DNA of 64,000 bases from Pasteurellaceae bacterium Pebbles2 (GCA_023101505.1 LVZA01000001.1:1054001-1118000); one strand, 5' to 3'; positions 27,659 to 38,599 are shown, numbered from the stretch's first letter. The notes: generated by a model from the sequence alone, not told the origin. A program made the numbers and translations.

Positions 27659-28504
27659 TTATTCAGGCGTGATCCAATTCACTGACCAGCTGCCCGTTCC
27701 CTCTGGCACGAGGGTTTTCACTAAATAAGGCAATACGCTTTTCATTTGGCTTTCAAGCTGCCACGGTGGATTAATGACGATCATTCCGCTGGCAGTCATT
27801 CCACGCTGGTCGCTGTCGGGGCGAACGGCTAATTCAATTTGCAGAATTTTGCGAATGTTGGTGTCTTGCAAATTTCTTACCATTCGCTTGATTTGTTGGC
27901 GTAGCACCACAGGATACCAAATCGCATAGATGCCTGTGGCAAAGCGTTTGTATCCCTCGGCAATCGCTTGCACGACGAGATCGTAGTCTTCTTTAAGTTC
28001 ATAAGGTGGATCGATTAACACCAAACCACGACGTTCTTTTGGTGGCAATGTGGCTTTGATTTGTTGGAAACCATTATCTCGTTTGGTGTTGATGTTTTGG
28101 TATTCTTTGAAATTATTGCGTAATAACGGAAAATCCGCAGGGTGTAGCTCGGTTAATAAGGCACGATCTTGTTCACGTAGCATTAAAGCGGCAATCAATG
28201 GTGAGCCTGCGTAATAACGTAATTCCTTGCCACCGTAGTTTACTTTTTTGATTAAATTGATATAACGTTGCACTTCCGCAGGTAGGTCAGTTTGCTCCCA
28301 TAGGCGTGCAATGCCCTCTTTATATTCAGCAGTTTTCTCAGCTTCATCGCTAAATAAGCGGTAACGCCCCACGCCTGAATGAGTATCTAAATAATAAAAG
28401 CCTTTTTCCTTTTGCGTTAAATTTTCAATAATCAACATTTGGACAATATGTTTTAACACATCGGCGTGATTACCTGCGTGGAAACTGTGGCGGTAGCTTA
28501 ACAT
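27659..28504 (-). CDS. rlmJ: 23S rRNA (adenine2030-N6)-methyltransferase
   Basis: RlmJ methylates A2030 of 23S rRNA with S-adenosylmethionine. The 281-residue protein has MLSYRHSFHAGNHADVLKHIV at the start, YLDTHSGVGRY as the SAM motif, and the catalytic LVLIDPPYE. The ATG at 28504 with AAGGGT upstream gives the family N-terminus; the longer frame adds 19 unrelated residues. Confidence 0.94.
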   Translation of the reverse strand: MLSYRHSFHAGNHADVLKHIVQMLIIENLTQKEKGFYYLDTHSGVGRYRLFSDEAEKTAEYKEGIARLWEQTDLPAEVQRYINLIKKVNYGGKELRYYAGSPLIAALMLREQDRALLTELHPADFPLLRNNFKEYQNINTKRDNGFQQIKATLPPKERRGLVLIDPPYELKEDYDLVVQAIAEGYKRFATGIYAIWYPVVLRQQIKRMVRNLQDTNIRKILQIELAVRPDSDQRGMTASGMIVINPPWQLESQMKSVLPYLVKTLVPEGTGSWSVNWITPE

Positions 28505-28576
28505 TTTGATACCCTTAATTTTTGGAATGGTAAATAAGCGAAAACCCTGACGATTTCTCATCAGGGCTTCTTAATA

Positions 28577-28652
28577 TGGCTCCTCCTGCGGGACTCGAAC
28601 CTGCGACATATGGATTAACAGTCCACCGTTCTACCGACTGAACTAAGGAGGA
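28577..28652 (-). tRNA. tRNA-Asn (GTT)
   Basis: The minus strand folds as a 76-nt tRNA from TCCTCCTTAG to GGAGGAGCCA, with anticodon GTT in CTGTTAAT, a GGTTCGAGTCC T-arm and encoded CCA. Confidence 0.95.
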
Positions 28653-28657
28653 AAAGA

Positions 28658-28733
28658 TGGTGCCTCGAGGCGGAATCGAACCACCGACACGGGGATTTTC
28701 AATCCCCTGCTCTACCGACTGAGCTATCGAGGC
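28658..28733 (-). tRNA. tRNA-Phe (GAA)
   Basis: The minus strand gives a 76-nt tRNA beginning GCCTCGATAGCTCAG, with anticodon GAA in ATTGAAAATC, T-arm GGTTCGATTCC and encoded CCA. It lies 5 bp upstream of tRNA-Asn, so the two are cotranscribed. Confidence 0.95.
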
Positions 28734-28881
28734 GTTTAACGCTCATCGCGTCAACACGAGGCGTATTAAACCGTATTTGCGTCATTAGGTCAACATTTAT
28801 TTTCAAAAAAATGTAAAAATAACTTTAATTGCTTGTTTAATATGCAAAGAGTTTAGGAAATCATCAACTTCTGTCGCAAAA

Positions 28882-28917
28882 TAAAAACTCGTTAGTTTTA
28901 AGCTAACGAGTTTTTTT
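28882..28917 (-). terminator. Terminator after mltC
   Basis: Arms AAACTCGTTAG and CTAACGAGTTT (28885-28895, 28903-28913) with a 7-nt loop and T-runs on both strands lie directly after mltC. Confidence 0.8.
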
Positions 28918-28925
28918 ATTTTTGC

Positions 28926-30005
28926 TTATCGTAATCGACGATAACTTTGTTGTGCTTTATCCACTTTCAACAGGTAATTTCGAGCCTGCGATGATGGGTG
29001 GCTAGTGGTTAGGATACGATAAACCTGTTCTGGTTGCATACGGTTAATCGCATCAATCGCTTCCTCTCTATCACGGCTGAACACTCGTAACACCGCACCA
29101 GCACCACTGTTATACGCTGAAATCATTGCATAACGCATTGAGGTTGGGTTTTGAATGCCTGCCAAATATTCATTTCTCAGCAACCATAAATAAGAAACAC
29201 CTGCGTCGATATTTTTATTCGGGTCAAAGAGATAGCTTTTATTTGGCTGACCGCCCAAGCCTTTCATTTTGAAAACATCACGTCCTGCGGTATGTGGCAC
29301 AACTTGCATTAAGCCCATTGCGTTAGCATAACTAATCGCATACGGGTTGAAGCTCGATTCTGTTTGCATAATGCCTAAAATCAAACTTTCATCAATGCCA
29401 TATTGGCGAGAAGCCTTACGCACCGCTGGCAAATATTTTCTTGCACGCACATTCACATGGTTCGCAATCATCTGAATGGTTACAAATTGCACGGTGCGTC
29501 CGTTGCTCAAACGGCGTTGTTGCAATTTATTTTGAATTAAGTAACTGGCAAAAGCATTGGCAACGCTAATATTATTAATCGGTTGACCAAAATTATTCAC
29601 CACCTGCCCCACTAAAAATGGACGGCTGCTAATTGGCGTGTCGCCTGAAGCAAATAAGTCAATACCTTTCGCATCTGAACCCATTAATAAGGTATGCACA
29701 ATCGCACTATGTAAACGATTCGCATCAGATAAGGTCTCAATGTTAATTTGTCCTTCTTCAAAGCTAATATGGCTACGAGTATAATAACTGTCAGTATATT
29801 TTACATAGTCCTTACGGCTTGCCACTAATAACTCATTCACGCCCCAAATTTGGTCGATATTTTGCGAGAATTGCCCCGTCAACAAATCTAAACCGTGGGT
29901 GTCTTTGGCGAAAGATTCATCATAGCCACGTTCATTATTAGAAGAACAAGCATACAAAAACGGCACAATCGCTAATACAATTAATTTTTTTAAGGTAATC
30001 TTCAT
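28926..30005 (-). CDS. mltC: Membrane-bound lytic murein transglycosylase C
   Basis: MltC is an outer-membrane lipoprotein that cleaves peptidoglycan glycan strands to 1,6-anhydro products. The 359-residue protein has a signal with lipobox LYAC, then the SLT domain with the catalytic glutamate in [33 protein letters not shown], and [16 protein letters not shown]. The ATG at 30005 is used rather than a start 60 bp upstream inside yggX. It is the last gene of mutY-yggX-mltC. Confidence 0.95.
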   Translation of the reverse strand: MKITLKKLIVLAIVPFLYACSSNNERGYDESFAKDTHGLDLLTGQFSQNIDQIWGVNELLVASRKDYVKYTDSYYTRSHISFEEGQINIETLSDANRLHSAIVHTLLMGSDAKGIDLFASGDTPISSRPFLVGQVVNNFGQPINNISVANAFASYLIQNKLQQRRLSNGRTVQFVTIQMIANHVNVRARKYLPAVRKASRQYGIDESLILGIMQTESSFNPYAISYANAMGLMQVVPHTAGRDVFKMKGLGGQPNKSYLFDPNKNIDAGVSYLWLLRNEYLAGIQNPTSMRYAMISAYNSGAGAVLRVFSRDREEAIDAINRMQPEQVYRILTTSHPSSQARNYLLKVDKAQQSYRRLR

Positions 30006-30015
30006 AGTCTTACTT

Positions 30016-30288
30016 TTACTTCGCTGGAGGAACATAACCCTCGATATGCACATCTTTGCCCTCAAACAAGAAATTCACCATTTCTTGCTCCAAAAGCTGA
30101 CGGTGTTCAAGGTTCATCATATTTAATTTCTTTTCATTAACCAGCATAGTTTGTTTTTTCAGCCATTCGCCCCACGCTTGTTTGCTAATATTGTCAAAAA
30201 TACGCTTACCCAAATCGCCAGGGTAAAGCTGAAAATCAAGCCCCTCAGCCTCTTGTTTCAAATACGCACAAAATACGTTTCTTGCCAT
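30016..30288 (-). CDS. yggX: Fe(II)-trafficking protein YggX
   Basis: YggX is a small cytoplasmic protein linked to iron handling and oxidative protection. The 90-residue protein follows the family: [39 protein letters not shown] and the terminal [11 protein letters not shown]. It begins 2 bp after mutY. Confidence 0.96.
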   Translation of the reverse strand: MARNVFCAYLKQEAEGLDFQLYPGDLGKRIFDNISKQAWGEWLKKQTMLVNEKKLNMMNLEHRQLLEQEMVNFLFEGKDVHIEGYVPPAK

Positions 30289-30290
30289 AA

Positions 30291-31418
30291 TTATTTTCCT
30301 TTCTGAAACTCAATTAATAAATTTTTGACGGGCGTTGCCAGTCCAATTTGATCAGGATTTTCAGGATCATACCAATATTTGACCGCACTGGATATAGCAG
30401 ATTGATATTCTGCCTCATTTTCTGCAATTTTTTTCCATTCCGTTCGATCTTCGTCAGATTTTTCGCTCAAAAGTTCAACTTCATTTAATTCGGCATAAAT
30501 GGGGAAAATATCCAAATGAAAATGACTGAATGTGTGGCGAAAACTTGTCCATTGCTGATATTGTTTAATCCCTTGCGAGCGTAAAAAAGCAAGTAAATCA
30601 TCAAGTTGCTCAAATTGTGGGAAACAATATAAACCGCCCCACAAGCCCGAATTTTCTCGCTGTTCTAAAGCCACTTTGCCCTGATTGGCTAAAATCAAAA
30701 AATAACTTTGCCGTTCAGGCAAAGCTTTTTTCGGCTTTTTCGCAGGGAAATCTTGCCAAGAATTGTTTAATTTTGCACCGCACTTTTCCGCCAACGGACA
30801 AAGATCGCACTTAGGCTTCGTGCGAGTGCACACCATCGCCCCAATATCCATCATCGCTTGGTTAAAATCCGCCACACGATCTTGCGGGGTTACTTGCTCG
30901 CTTAATGCCCAAAGTTGTTCTTCAACTTTTTTCTCGCCAGCCCAGCCTGTAACTAAAAAATAACGTGATAACACTCGCTTTACGTTGCCGTCTAAAATGG
31001 GATAAGGCTGGTTTAACACCGAAGACAAAATCGCTCCAGCTGTGCTTCGTCCAATGCCCGACAATGCCCAAACTTGCTGAAAATCGGTGGGGAATTCACC
31101 GTTGAATTGATCTCGAATTTGCTGCGCTGCTTTATGCAAATTTCTCGCCCGAGCGTAATAACCCAAGCCCGTCCACAAATGCAGTACTTCATCTAACGGT
31201 GCATTAGCAAGTGCGGTGATATTTGGAAAAGTTTTGATAAATCGCTCAAAATAAGGAATAACCGTCGCCACCTGCGTTTGCTGCAACATCACTTCCGACA
31301 GCCACACGCCATACAAAGTTTTGTCCTGTTGCCAAGGCAAATGCTTCCGCCCAAATTGGTCGAACCAAGTCAGAACAGAGTGAGCAAAAGGGGCGGCAGA
31401 TGAAGATTGAGCTTGCAT
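30291..31418 (-). CDS. mutY: Adenine DNA glycosylase
   Basis: MutY removes adenine mispaired with 8-oxoguanine. The 375-residue protein has the helix-hairpin-helix [14 protein letters not shown] with the following catalytic aspartate in [31 protein letters not shown] near the N-terminus, the iron-sulfur ligands C-x6-C-x2-C-x5-C in [17 protein letters not shown], and a C-terminal NUDIX-like domain for 8-oxoG recognition. It heads mutY-yggX-mltC and is divergent from trmB. Confidence 0.96.
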   Translation of the reverse strand: MQAQSSSAAPFAHSVLTWFDQFGRKHLPWQQDKTLYGVWLSEVMLQQTQVATVIPYFERFIKTFPNITALANAPLDEVLHLWTGLGYYARARNLHKAAQQIRDQFNGEFPTDFQQVWALSGIGRSTAGAILSSVLNQPYPILDGNVKRVLSRYFLVTGWAGEKKVEEQLWALSEQVTPQDRVADFNQAMMDIGAMVCTRTKPKCDLCPLAEKCGAKLNNSWQDFPAKKPKKALPERQSYFLILANQGKVALEQRENSGLWGGLYCFPQFEQLDDLLAFLRSQGIKQYQQWTSFRHTFSHFHLDIFPIYAELNEVELLSEKSDEDRTEWKKIAENEAEYQSAISSAVKYWYDPENPDQIGLATPVKNLLIEFQKGK

Positions 31419-31566
31419 AAATCAAAAGTGCGGTTAAAAAAGAAAGAATTTTAACATAGCGTTCACAACGTGCCAAAGTGAAAAACTGTGAAATTTTCGA
31501 CCGCACTTTCAAAGCTCGCCCAAAATCCGTATAATCGCCGACATTTGAATAAGATTGTAAAAAAAG

Positions 31567-32325
31567 ATGACTGAACAAAAAACAACCTTTGCCGACCAAA
31601 AACGTAAAACCGTGGAAACGGCGGAATTTACTGAAGATGGTCGCTATAAACGTAAAGTACGCAGTTTTGTATTGCGTACGGGGCGATTAAGCGAATATCA
31701 ACGCCAAATGATGAATGATAACTGGGCGGATTTCGGCTTGGATTATCAAAACCAACACTTTGATTTTGAACAGATTTATGGCAATAAAAATCCTGTCGTG
31801 CTTGAAATTGGGTTTGGTATGGGCAAATCTTTGGTGGAAATGGCGGCACAAAATCCTGATAAAAATTATCTCGGCATTGAAGTTCACACCCCTGGCGTTG
31901 GGGCGTGTTTGGCGTATGCGTTGGAAAAAGACGTAAAGAATTTGCGTGTAATGTGCCACGATGCGACGGAAGTGTTGCGTGATTGCATTGGGGCTGGCAC
32001 ATTGGGCGGCTTGCAGTTGTTCTTCCCCGACCCTTGGCACAAAGCGAAACATCATAAACGCCGCATTGTTCAACCGCACTTTGTGGAAACCGTTACGCAA
32101 AAATTGCAGGTAGGTGGCTTTATTCATTTTGCGACCGATTGGGAAAATTATGCCGAATCAATGCTAGACGTGTTACAATCAGTGCAAAGTGCGGTGGGAA
32201 TTCGCAATACTTCCGCCAGCAACGATTATATCCCTCGCCCTGATTTCCGTCCGTTGACCAAATTTGAGCAACGTGGACACAAGCTCGGACACGGCGTGTG
32301 GGATTTGTACTTTATTAAAGAATAG
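31567..32325 (+). CDS. trmB: tRNA (guanine-N7-)-methyltransferase
   Basis: TrmB methylates G46 of tRNA at N7. The 252-residue protein has the SAM-binding [30 protein letters not shown], and [21 protein letters not shown], and ends [17 protein letters not shown]. It is divergent from mutY, as in E. coli. Confidence 0.96.
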   Translation: MTEQKTTFADQKRKTVETAEFTEDGRYKRKVRSFVLRTGRLSEYQRQMMNDNWADFGLDYQNQHFDFEQIYGNKNPVVLEIGFGMGKSLVEMAAQNPDKNYLGIEVHTPGVGACLAYALEKDVKNLRVMCHDATEVLRDCIGAGTLGGLQLFFPDPWHKAKHHKRRIVQPHFVETVTQKLQVGGFIHFATDWENYAESMLDVLQSVQSAVGIRNTSASNDYIPRPDFRPLTKFEQRGHKLGHGVWDLYFIKE

Positions 32326-32356
32326 GCAATCGCCGTTAATCGCATAGGAGAAAAAT

Positions 32357-32695
32357 ATGGCTATTCAACGTAATGCGCGTCAGCGTAAAAAAATGCACTT
32401 AGCAGAATTCCAAGAATTAGGTTTTTTGGTAAATTGGCAGTTCGCTGAAGGCACTGGCATTGATCAAATTGATGAAACCGTTGACCGTTTTATTCGTGAT
32501 GTAATTCAAGCAAACGGCTTGGCGTATGAGGGCAGCGGCTACTTGCATTGGGAAGGTTTAGTGTGCCTTGAAAAATTAGGAAAATGCGATGAAAATCACC
32601 GCACTTTAGTGAAAAATTGGCTCGAAAGCAACGGCTTGCAACAAGTGGAAGTGAGCGAATTATTCGATATTTGGTGGGAATATCCTGCAAAATAA
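32357..32695 (+). CDS. yggL: YggL family protein (DUF469)
   Basis: The 112-residue protein matches YggL (RNARQRKKMHLAEFQELGFLVNWQF, TVDRFIRDVIQANGLAYEGSGYLHWEG). YggL has been associated with 50S ribosomal subunits in E. coli; its role is not well defined. It follows trmB by 31 bp with AGGAGAA upstream, the conserved pairing. Confidence 0.93.
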   Translation: MAIQRNARQRKKMHLAEFQELGFLVNWQFAEGTGIDQIDETVDRFIRDVIQANGLAYEGSGYLHWEGLVCLEKLGKCDENHRTLVKNWLESNGLQQVEVSELFDIWWEYPAK

Positions 32696-33020
32696 GTCAA
32701 TTTGAAAAAATCCAGCCTGAATGCTGGATTTTTTTATTGACGAACACCGCTTTCAAGCGTAACATTCGCCACGATTTTATTATTACGGAGCACACACTTT
32801 GGACAGTCATAGTCGATACCGACAATATTCTTTCATTTAGTGTCCGCCATTCCCTGTTCACGCAGGCTTATCGGCGACACGTTCGCGGATAAGTTCTTGT
32901 TAAAAAACGCTTCCGCCAAATTTTGGTATCTTTTTACGCATTTTTTCACCGCACTTTTATGCTTTGAAAAATGTTCTTGTTCATCGGGTTTGTCCATAAT
33001 CCCAAAAGGAGTATGACAAA
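32696..33020. other. 325-bp gap upstream of corA
   Basis: Apart from the yggL terminator and one uptake word (32948-32956), I see no gene or known RNA fold. A 91-codon frame crossing from yggL into this gap is a chance overlap. The segment 32736-33000 is long for a simple promoter and would be the corA leader. Confidence 0.4.
32705..32735 (+). terminator. Terminator after yggL
   Basis: Arms AATCCAGC and GCTGGATT (32709-32716, 32723-32730) with a 6-nt loop and a T7 run. Confidence 0.85.
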
Positions 33021-33971
33021 ATGATTAACGCATTCGCCCTTGAAGACGCACGTTTGACACGTCTTGATGATGACAACAATCCAGAGCTTAACAATGCCAT
33101 TTGGATTGATTTGATCGAGCCGACCAGTGAAGAACGTGATACCTTGCAAGAAAATCTCGACCAAAGCCTTGCCACCTTTTTGGAGTTGGAAGACATTGAA
33201 GCATCGGCACGTTTCTTTGAAGATGAAGACGGCTTGCACTTGCACTCATTTTTCTATTGCGAAGATGAAAATGATTATGCCGATTTAGCTTCTGTGGCAT
33301 TCACCATTCGTGATGGTCGCTTATTCACTTTGCGAGATCGTGAATTGCCTGCGTTCCGCTTGTATCGTATGCGCTCACGCTATCAACGCTTGGAAGAATG
33401 TAATGCTTATGAAGTATTGCTCGACTTAATCGAAACCAAAATTGAGCAATTAGCGGACGTGATTGAAACGGTGTATTCCGAATTGGAAAAATTAAGCCGA
33501 GTGATTTTAGAGGGTAAGCAAGGCAAAGCCTTTGATGAAGCCTTAGGTACGCTCACCGAGCAGGAAGACACCAGTTCCAAAGTGCGTTTATGCCTAATGG
33601 ATACTCAACGTGCATTGAGCTTTTTAGTGCGTAAAACTCGCTTACCTGCGAACCAGTTGGAACAAGCTCGAGAAATCTTGCGAGATATTGAATCTCTGCA
33701 ACCGCATAACGAATCTTTATTCCAAAAGGTCAACTTCCTGATGCAAGCCGCAATGGGTTATATCAACATTGAGCAGAATAAAATTATGAAATTCTTCTCG
33801 GTCGTGTCGGTGATGTTCCTGCCTGCGACGCTCGTTGCATCTACTTACGGAATGAACTTTGAATTTATGCCTGAATTGCATTTTGAATATGGCTACCCAA
33901 TGGCGATTGGAATGATGATTGCGGCAGCACTTACGCCTTATATTTATTTTAAACGTAAAGGTTGGTTATAA
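33021..33971 (+). CDS. corA: Magnesium/cobalt transporter CorA
   Basis: CorA is the pentameric main magnesium channel of the inner membrane. The 316-residue protein has a large acidic N-terminal cytoplasmic domain, then two C-terminal helices with the pore signature [12 protein letters not shown] near residues 272-283. An AAGGAG site precedes the ATG. Confidence 0.96.
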   Translation: MINAFALEDARLTRLDDDNNPELNNAIWIDLIEPTSEERDTLQENLDQSLATFLELEDIEASARFFEDEDGLHLHSFFYCEDENDYADLASVAFTIRDGRLFTLRDRELPAFRLYRMRSRYQRLEECNAYEVLLDLIETKIEQLADVIETVYSELEKLSRVILEGKQGKAFDEALGTLTEQEDTSSKVRLCLMDTQRALSFLVRKTRLPANQLEQAREILRDIESLQPHNESLFQKVNFLMQAAMGYINIEQNKIMKFFSVVSVMFLPATLVASTYGMNFEFMPELHFEYGYPMAIGMMIAAALTPYIYFKRKGWL

Positions 33972-34066
33972 TCAAAGTTCGGTATTTTTAGGGCATTTTT
34001 TAATGCCCTTTCACTTTTTATGATACAATCGCTCAAATTTTATTTACCTAGAAAAGAAACCCTATT

Positions 34067-34630
34067 ATGGCAAGACAAAAGAAAAGCCGTCGTGTAACGG
34101 ATATTATGCCGATACGCAAATCCGATAAAAAACCTGAGGGCAAACCGCTTTCAGGCAAGAAACTCACTCGCTATGAACTCGATGCCAAAGCTCGAGAAGA
34201 AAAAAGAAAACGCAAGCACAAAGGTTTAGATTCAGGTGCTCGTCATAGTGCAGCTGAAAATTCCAATAAAAATCAAATTGTTGAGAAAAAAGATCCACGC
34301 ATTGGTAGCCGCAAAAAAGTGCCGTTGGTAGTTGAGTTTGTGAATAAGCCAGAAAAAGGTTTAACCATTCCTGTGCCAAAAACTGAGCCAAAATCCACCG
34401 CACTTGATCCGATGTTAGAGCTTGAACAATTAGAAAATAACGAATGTTTGAACGATTTATTAGATCAACTTGATGCAGGCAAAGTATTAAATGCGGAAGA
34501 TCAAAAATTCGTGGACGATTGCCTTGACCGAATTGCACAATTAATGGACGAACTCGGTATTGAGGAAGAAGAAAACGAAGACGATTTATACCGCACTTTT
34601 GAGAAAATCGACATTAATCAATTTAGATAA
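34067..34630 (+). CDS. yihI: Der GTPase-activating protein YihI
   Basis: YihI stimulates the GTPase activity of Der, a 50S ribosome assembly factor. The 187-residue protein has a highly basic N-terminal third ([20 protein letters not shown]), [15 protein letters not shown], and an acidic C-terminal half with [20 protein letters not shown] and [17 protein letters not shown], the family layout. Confidence 0.9.
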   Translation: MARQKKSRRVTDIMPIRKSDKKPEGKPLSGKKLTRYELDAKAREEKRKRKHKGLDSGARHSAAENSNKNQIVEKKDPRIGSRKKVPLVVEFVNKPEKGLTIPVPKTEPKSTALDPMLELEQLENNECLNDLLDQLDAGKVLNAEDQKFVDDCLDRIAQLMDELGIEEEENEDDLYRTFEKIDINQFR

Positions 34631-34650
34631 TATTCAATCATCAAGAAACA

Positions 34651-35079
34651 ATGACCACGATTTTAATGATATTGGGTGTAGCCATTTTGCTGGCAATGAC
34701 GGGTTACACCATCTATATTTTTGCCCAATTACGCAAGCAAAAACGCTTATTTGAACAAGCCAAACAAGCACGTTTCGATCGTTTAACAGAAAGCATTGAG
34801 ATCATCGGCAAAGCAATGCTCAACGGCGATTGCAACCATTCTGAGGGCGTAATTCGCCTGAAAATGTTACTCGACCCGCTGGGTAAAACTCGCTTAAATG
34901 AATATCCAGCAATGTGGCAGTTGTATCAAACCGTGCAGGATATGCCGACGCACGAAGCGCGTAGTGCCTTGAAAAAAAATGAACGAATGAAGCTCGATCT
35001 CACTCGTGAAGCCAAAGAAGCCGAATTGGAAGACGACATCAAGCGTGAAGTCAGCGTATTATTAGCCAACATCAAATAA
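34651..35079 (+). CDS. DUF2489-type single-pass membrane protein
   Basis: The 142-residue protein has one N-terminal membrane helix (about residues 3-25) and a charged helical cytoplasmic part with a GDCNHSEGVIRLKMLLDPLG segment that I associate with the DUF2489 family found beside yihI and hemN. Function unknown. It starts 20 bp after yihI. Confidence 0.7.
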   Translation: MTTILMILGVAILLAMTGYTIYIFAQLRKQKRLFEQAKQARFDRLTESIEIIGKAMLNGDCNHSEGVIRLKMLLDPLGKTRLNEYPAMWQLYQTVQDMPTHEARSALKKNERMKLDLTREAKEAELEDDIKREVSVLLANIK

Positions 35080-35147
35080 AAAGTGCGGTGGAAAATTCCA
35101 CAGAATTTTCATCGCCCCCTAACGAATATTAAGCGAAACAGAAAATT

Positions 35148-36515
35148 ATGACTGAAATTACTTGGGATCTTAATTTAATCCAAAAATATAATCATTCAGG
35201 CCCTCGCTACACCTCGTATCCAACGGCACTCGAATTTAACGAAAGTTACACCGATAACGACTTTCAGGCAGCGGCAGCACGCTACCCTGAACGTCCGCTT
35301 TCGCTGTATGTTCACATTCCGTTTTGCCACAAATTATGCTATTTCTGTGGCTGTAATAAAGTAATCACTCGTCATCAGCATAAAGCCGATATTTATCTTG
35401 ATTTCCTTGAAAAAGAAATTAGCACACGAGCTCAATTATTCCAAAATCGCTTGGTTACACAAATTCACTGGGGCGGCGGCACACCGACTTATTTAACCGA
35501 AGCACAATCTGCACGTTTGATGAAAATGCTAACAGATCGCTTCAATATTGCCGAAAATGCTGAAATTTCGATTGAAATGGATCCCCGTGAAATCGAATTG
35601 TCAATGTTGCAACATTTACGCAATATTGGTTTTAATCGTATGAGTATGGGCGTACAAGATTTCAATAAAGACGTGCAAAAAGCGGTAAATCGTGAGCAAG
35701 ATGAAGAATTTATTCGTGCCTTATTGGTGCGTGCTCGTGAGCTTGGCTTTCAATCTACTAACTTAGATTTAATCTATGGATTACCGTTACAAAGCGTAGA
35801 AAGTTTTATGTTTACGCTGCAAAAAGTGATCGAATTAAACCCTGACCGCTTAAGCGTATTTAACTATGCTCATTTGCCAAGCCGTTTTGCTGGGCAAGCA
35901 AAAATCAAAGATCATCAATTACCTGCCCCAGAAACCAAATTAGAAATTTTACGCAAAACCATCGAAACCTTAGGCAATGCTGGCTATAAATTTATCGGAA
36001 TGGATCACTTCGCCAAACCGAACGATGAACTCGCCATCGCTCAGCAAAAAGGCATTTTACATCGTAATTTCCAAGGTTATACCACACAAGAAGAATGCGA
36101 CTTGCTCGGCTTGGGCGTGTCTGCAATTAGCTTGCTTGGCGACACCTATGCACAAAACCAAAAAGAGCTGAAACATTATTATGCCGATGTGGACAACACA
36201 GGCATCGCCTTGCATAAAGGCTTGGTGATGACACAAGAAGATTGCCTACGCCGTGATGTGATTAAAGCCTTAATCTGCAATTTCAAACTGGATTTTGCAG
36301 CGATTGAAGCTCAATATCAAATTGATTTTAAACAGTATTTTGCCGAAGATCTTGCCTTACTTGCACCACTAGCAGAGGACGGTTTAGTTGAAATTAACCA
36401 ACACGGCATTGTCGTATCCTCGAGTGGTCGCTTGCTGATTCGCAATATCTGTTTGTGTTTCGACACTTACTCACGCCAGCAAGCTCGCAGACAACAGTTT
36501 TCACGAATTATTTAA
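35148..36515 (+). CDS. hemN: Oxygen-independent coproporphyrinogen III dehydrogenase
   Basis: HemN is a radical-SAM enzyme that converts coproporphyrinogen III to protoporphyrinogen IX without oxygen. The 455-residue protein has the iron-sulfur motif FCHKLCYFCGCNK near residues 62-74, IHWGGGTPTYL, SIEMDPRE, and NYAHLPSRF, and ends like E. coli HemN. Its presence fits an anaerobic lifestyle. Confidence 0.96.
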   Translation: MTEITWDLNLIQKYNHSGPRYTSYPTALEFNESYTDNDFQAAAARYPERPLSLYVHIPFCHKLCYFCGCNKVITRHQHKADIYLDFLEKEISTRAQLFQNRLVTQIHWGGGTPTYLTEAQSARLMKMLTDRFNIAENAEISIEMDPREIELSMLQHLRNIGFNRMSMGVQDFNKDVQKAVNREQDEEFIRALLVRARELGFQSTNLDLIYGLPLQSVESFMFTLQKVIELNPDRLSVFNYAHLPSRFAGQAKIKDHQLPAPETKLEILRKTIETLGNAGYKFIGMDHFAKPNDELAIAQQKGILHRNFQGYTTQEECDLLGLGVSAISLLGDTYAQNQKELKHYYADVDNTGIALHKGLVMTQEDCLRRDVIKALICNFKLDFAAIEAQYQIDFKQYFAEDLALLAPLAEDGLVEINQHGIVVSSSGRLLIRNICLCFDTYSRQQARRQQFSRII

Positions 36516-36530
36516 TTTATAATAGAAAAC

Positions 36531-36574
36531 AAAAAGTGCGGTTAAAAACTTCTCAATTTTTAACCGCACTTTTA
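36531..36574. terminator. Bidirectional terminator between hemN and asnA
   Basis: Perfect 17-bp arms (36532-36548, 36557-36573) carrying AAGTGCGGT and its complement, with A/T runs on both sides, separate the convergent genes. Confidence 0.85.
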
Positions 36575-36605
36575 TTATTTTGTTTACATAACGTTTTTAT
36601 TGAAA

Positions 36606-37598
36606 TTACAGAATATTTTTAAATTCTTCCATCACCGCTTTTGGCCACACGCTTGATTGCACTTCGCCAATATGGTGTTTTTGTAATAACAACATTGCTA
36701 AACGAGATTGTCCGATACCGCCGCCGATAGACAATGGCATACGACCGTTGATTAAATCTTGGTGCCAGTCGAATTGTAAGCGAGCTTCGTCATTGGTTAA
36801 GGCTAATTGCTTGCGTAATGCCGTTTCGTCCACACGAATACCCATTGAAGACAATTCAAATGCACGTTCCAACACTGGGTTCCACACTAAAATATCGCCG
36901 TTTAAACCTTTGTATTCGCCTTCTGAAACTGTTGTCCAGTCATCGTAATCTGGCGCACGCACATCGTGTGGTTTGCCGTCAGAAAGCGCACCGCCGATAC
37001 CGATTAAGAACACCGCACCGTGTTTTTTACAAATTGCATTTTCACGTTGTTTATCATTCATATCAGGATAGGCTTTCACCAAATCATCAGCGTGAACAAA
37101 GGTAATTTCTTTTGGTAAAAATGATTTCAAACCAAATTTTTCGTCAACCGCTTTTTCTGTTTCTAAAATCGCCGCATAAATTGATTGCACGGTTTCTTTT
37201 AAATACGCCAAATTACGGCGACCTGCTGGAATAACTTTTTCCCAGTCCCATTGATCCACATAAACAGAGTGAGTTTGGTCTAAGCTATCTTCATCTGGAC
37301 GCAAGGCTTTCATATGAACGAACAAACCCTCGCCCTCAGCAAAACCAAAGCGAGCTAAAGTATGACGTTTCCATTTCGCCAAAGAATGCACCACTTCAAA
37401 AGTTGCTTCTTCGATCATTTTCACATTAACTTGTACCGCTTTTTCTTTACCTGAAAGATTATCTTGAATACCATTACCCACTTGGCTCAAGATCGGACCT
37501 TGAACCTCAACTAAACCTAAATGCTCTGCTAATTTTGCGGTAAACGTGTTCTTCGCAAAACTAATTTCTTGCTGTTGTAAAATGAATGACTTTTCCAT
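36606..37598 (-). CDS. asnA: Aspartate-ammonia ligase (asparagine synthetase A)
   Basis: AsnA makes asparagine from aspartate, ammonia and ATP. The 330-residue protein has [16 protein letters not shown] at the start, [23 protein letters not shown], and the class II synthetase-like [16 protein letters not shown] at the end. I use the ATG at 37598 with AAAGGAC upstream; the longer frame adds 45 unrelated residues. It is divergent from asnC, its usual regulator. Confidence 0.96.
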   Translation of the reverse strand: MEKSFILQQQEISFAKNTFTAKLAEHLGLVEVQGPILSQVGNGIQDNLSGKEKAVQVNVKMIEEATFEVVHSLAKWKRHTLARFGFAEGEGLFVHMKALRPDEDSLDQTHSVYVDQWDWEKVIPAGRRNLAYLKETVQSIYAAILETEKAVDEKFGLKSFLPKEITFVHADDLVKAYPDMNDKQRENAICKKHGAVFLIGIGGALSDGKPHDVRAPDYDDWTTVSEGEYKGLNGDILVWNPVLERAFELSSMGIRVDETALRKQLALTNDEARLQFDWHQDLINGRMPLSIGGGIGQSRLAMLLLQKHHIGEVQSSVWPKAVMEEFKNIL

Positions 37599-37777
37599 TT
37601 TTTTGTCCTTTGTTTTATAGTATAAGGTGCGTTTTTGCTTCTTGCCTAACGCTTGTTGCATATTATTTAACAGAACATAGATAAATTTCAACACATTTTC
37701 TATATTTTTCGTTATAATGCGAATAATCACCAAATTTCATATCGAAATTTTAAATAAAATTTAAAACAGAGGTGCTT

Positions 37778-38230
37778 ATGCAAACAATAGACAACTTAGA
37801 TCAGCAAATTTTGCGTGTTTTAACCAAAGATGCACGCACGCCTTATGCCGAAATGGCGAAAAATTTTGGTGTGAGCCCAGGGACGATTCACGTTCGAGTG
37901 GAAAAAATGCGCCAATCGGGTGTTATCGAGGGCACAAAAGTGCGCCTGAATGAACGAAAATTGGGTTATGACGTGTGCTGTTTCATTGGGATTATTCTAA
38001 AATCAGCCAAAGATTATGATAAAGTAATCAAGAAGTTAGAAAGTTTTGATGAAGTGGTCGAAGCCTACTACACCACAGGCAACTATTCCATTTTTATTAA
38101 AGTAATGACGCATACGATTGCCGAATTACACAGCGTGCTGGCAACCAAAATTCAATTAATTGATGAAATCCAGTCCACCGAAACCTTAATTTCAATGCAA
38201 AATCCAATTTTGCGAGATATCAAGCCTTAA
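37778..38230 (+). CDS. asnC: AsnC-type transcriptional regulator
   Basis: AsnC is an Lrp-family regulator that activates asnA and is modulated by asparagine in E. coli. The 150-residue protein has an N-terminal helix-turn-helix (NLDQQILRVLTKDARTPYAEMAKNFGVSPGTIHVRVEKM) and a C-terminal RAM domain (VVEAYYTTGNYSIFIKV). The ATG at 37778 sits 5 nt after AGAGG. A GTG at 37772 is possible. The divergent region 37599-37777 is the likely operator. Confidence 0.93.
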   Translation: MQTIDNLDQQILRVLTKDARTPYAEMAKNFGVSPGTIHVRVEKMRQSGVIEGTKVRLNERKLGYDVCCFIGIILKSAKDYDKVIKKLESFDEVVEAYYTTGNYSIFIKVMTHTIAELHSVLATKIQLIDEIQSTETLISMQNPILRDIKP

Positions 38231-38235
38231 TATGC

Positions 38236-38267
38236 AAAAAGTGCGGTCTTTTTCACCGCACTTTTTT
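38236..38267 (+). terminator. Terminator after asnC from an uptake-word pair
   Basis: Arms AAAAAGTGCGGT and ACCGCACTTTTT with a 7-nt loop and a T-run lie 5 bp after asnC. Confidence 0.8.
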
Positions 38268-38294
38268 CATTTTATTAGCGACTGATGGCATAAT

Positions 38295-38507
38295 TCAGCT
38301 CAGTTTTTTCAAGATAGCATAAAGCTCATCTTTTAACCGTAGTTTTGCTTTTTTGAGATCTTCCACTTCCGTATGTGTCGCTAATTCAATATTGCTCTCA
38401 ATATTTTTAATGCGCTGATCCAATTCATTATGCTCATCAAATAAACGAGCAAAATGCGCATCTTCAATTTTTAATTTGCTAATTAAATCACGAAATTCTG
38501 GGAACAT
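38295..38507 (-). CDS. YdcH family protein (DUF465)
   Basis: The 70-residue, all-helical protein (MFPEFRDLISKLK, FDEHNELDQRIKNIE, LKKAKLRLKDELYAIL) matches the small DUF465/YdcH family. Function unknown. AGGAGAA precedes the start. Confidence 0.85.
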   Translation of the reverse strand: MFPEFRDLISKLKIEDAHFARLFDEHNELDQRIKNIESNIELATHTEVEDLKKAKLRLKDELYAILKKLS

Positions 38508-38599
38508 ATTTTTCTCCTAACTAATATAATCTTCTTGAACAGAAGAAACATTATTATAACCAAAAGTGCGCTGAAAAACTGTGATGTATCTCACACAAT

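Noticed and set aside
32617-32892. 91-codon frame overlapping the end of yggL
   Set aside because: It overlaps yggL in another frame, crosses the yggL terminator, and has no recognisable features.
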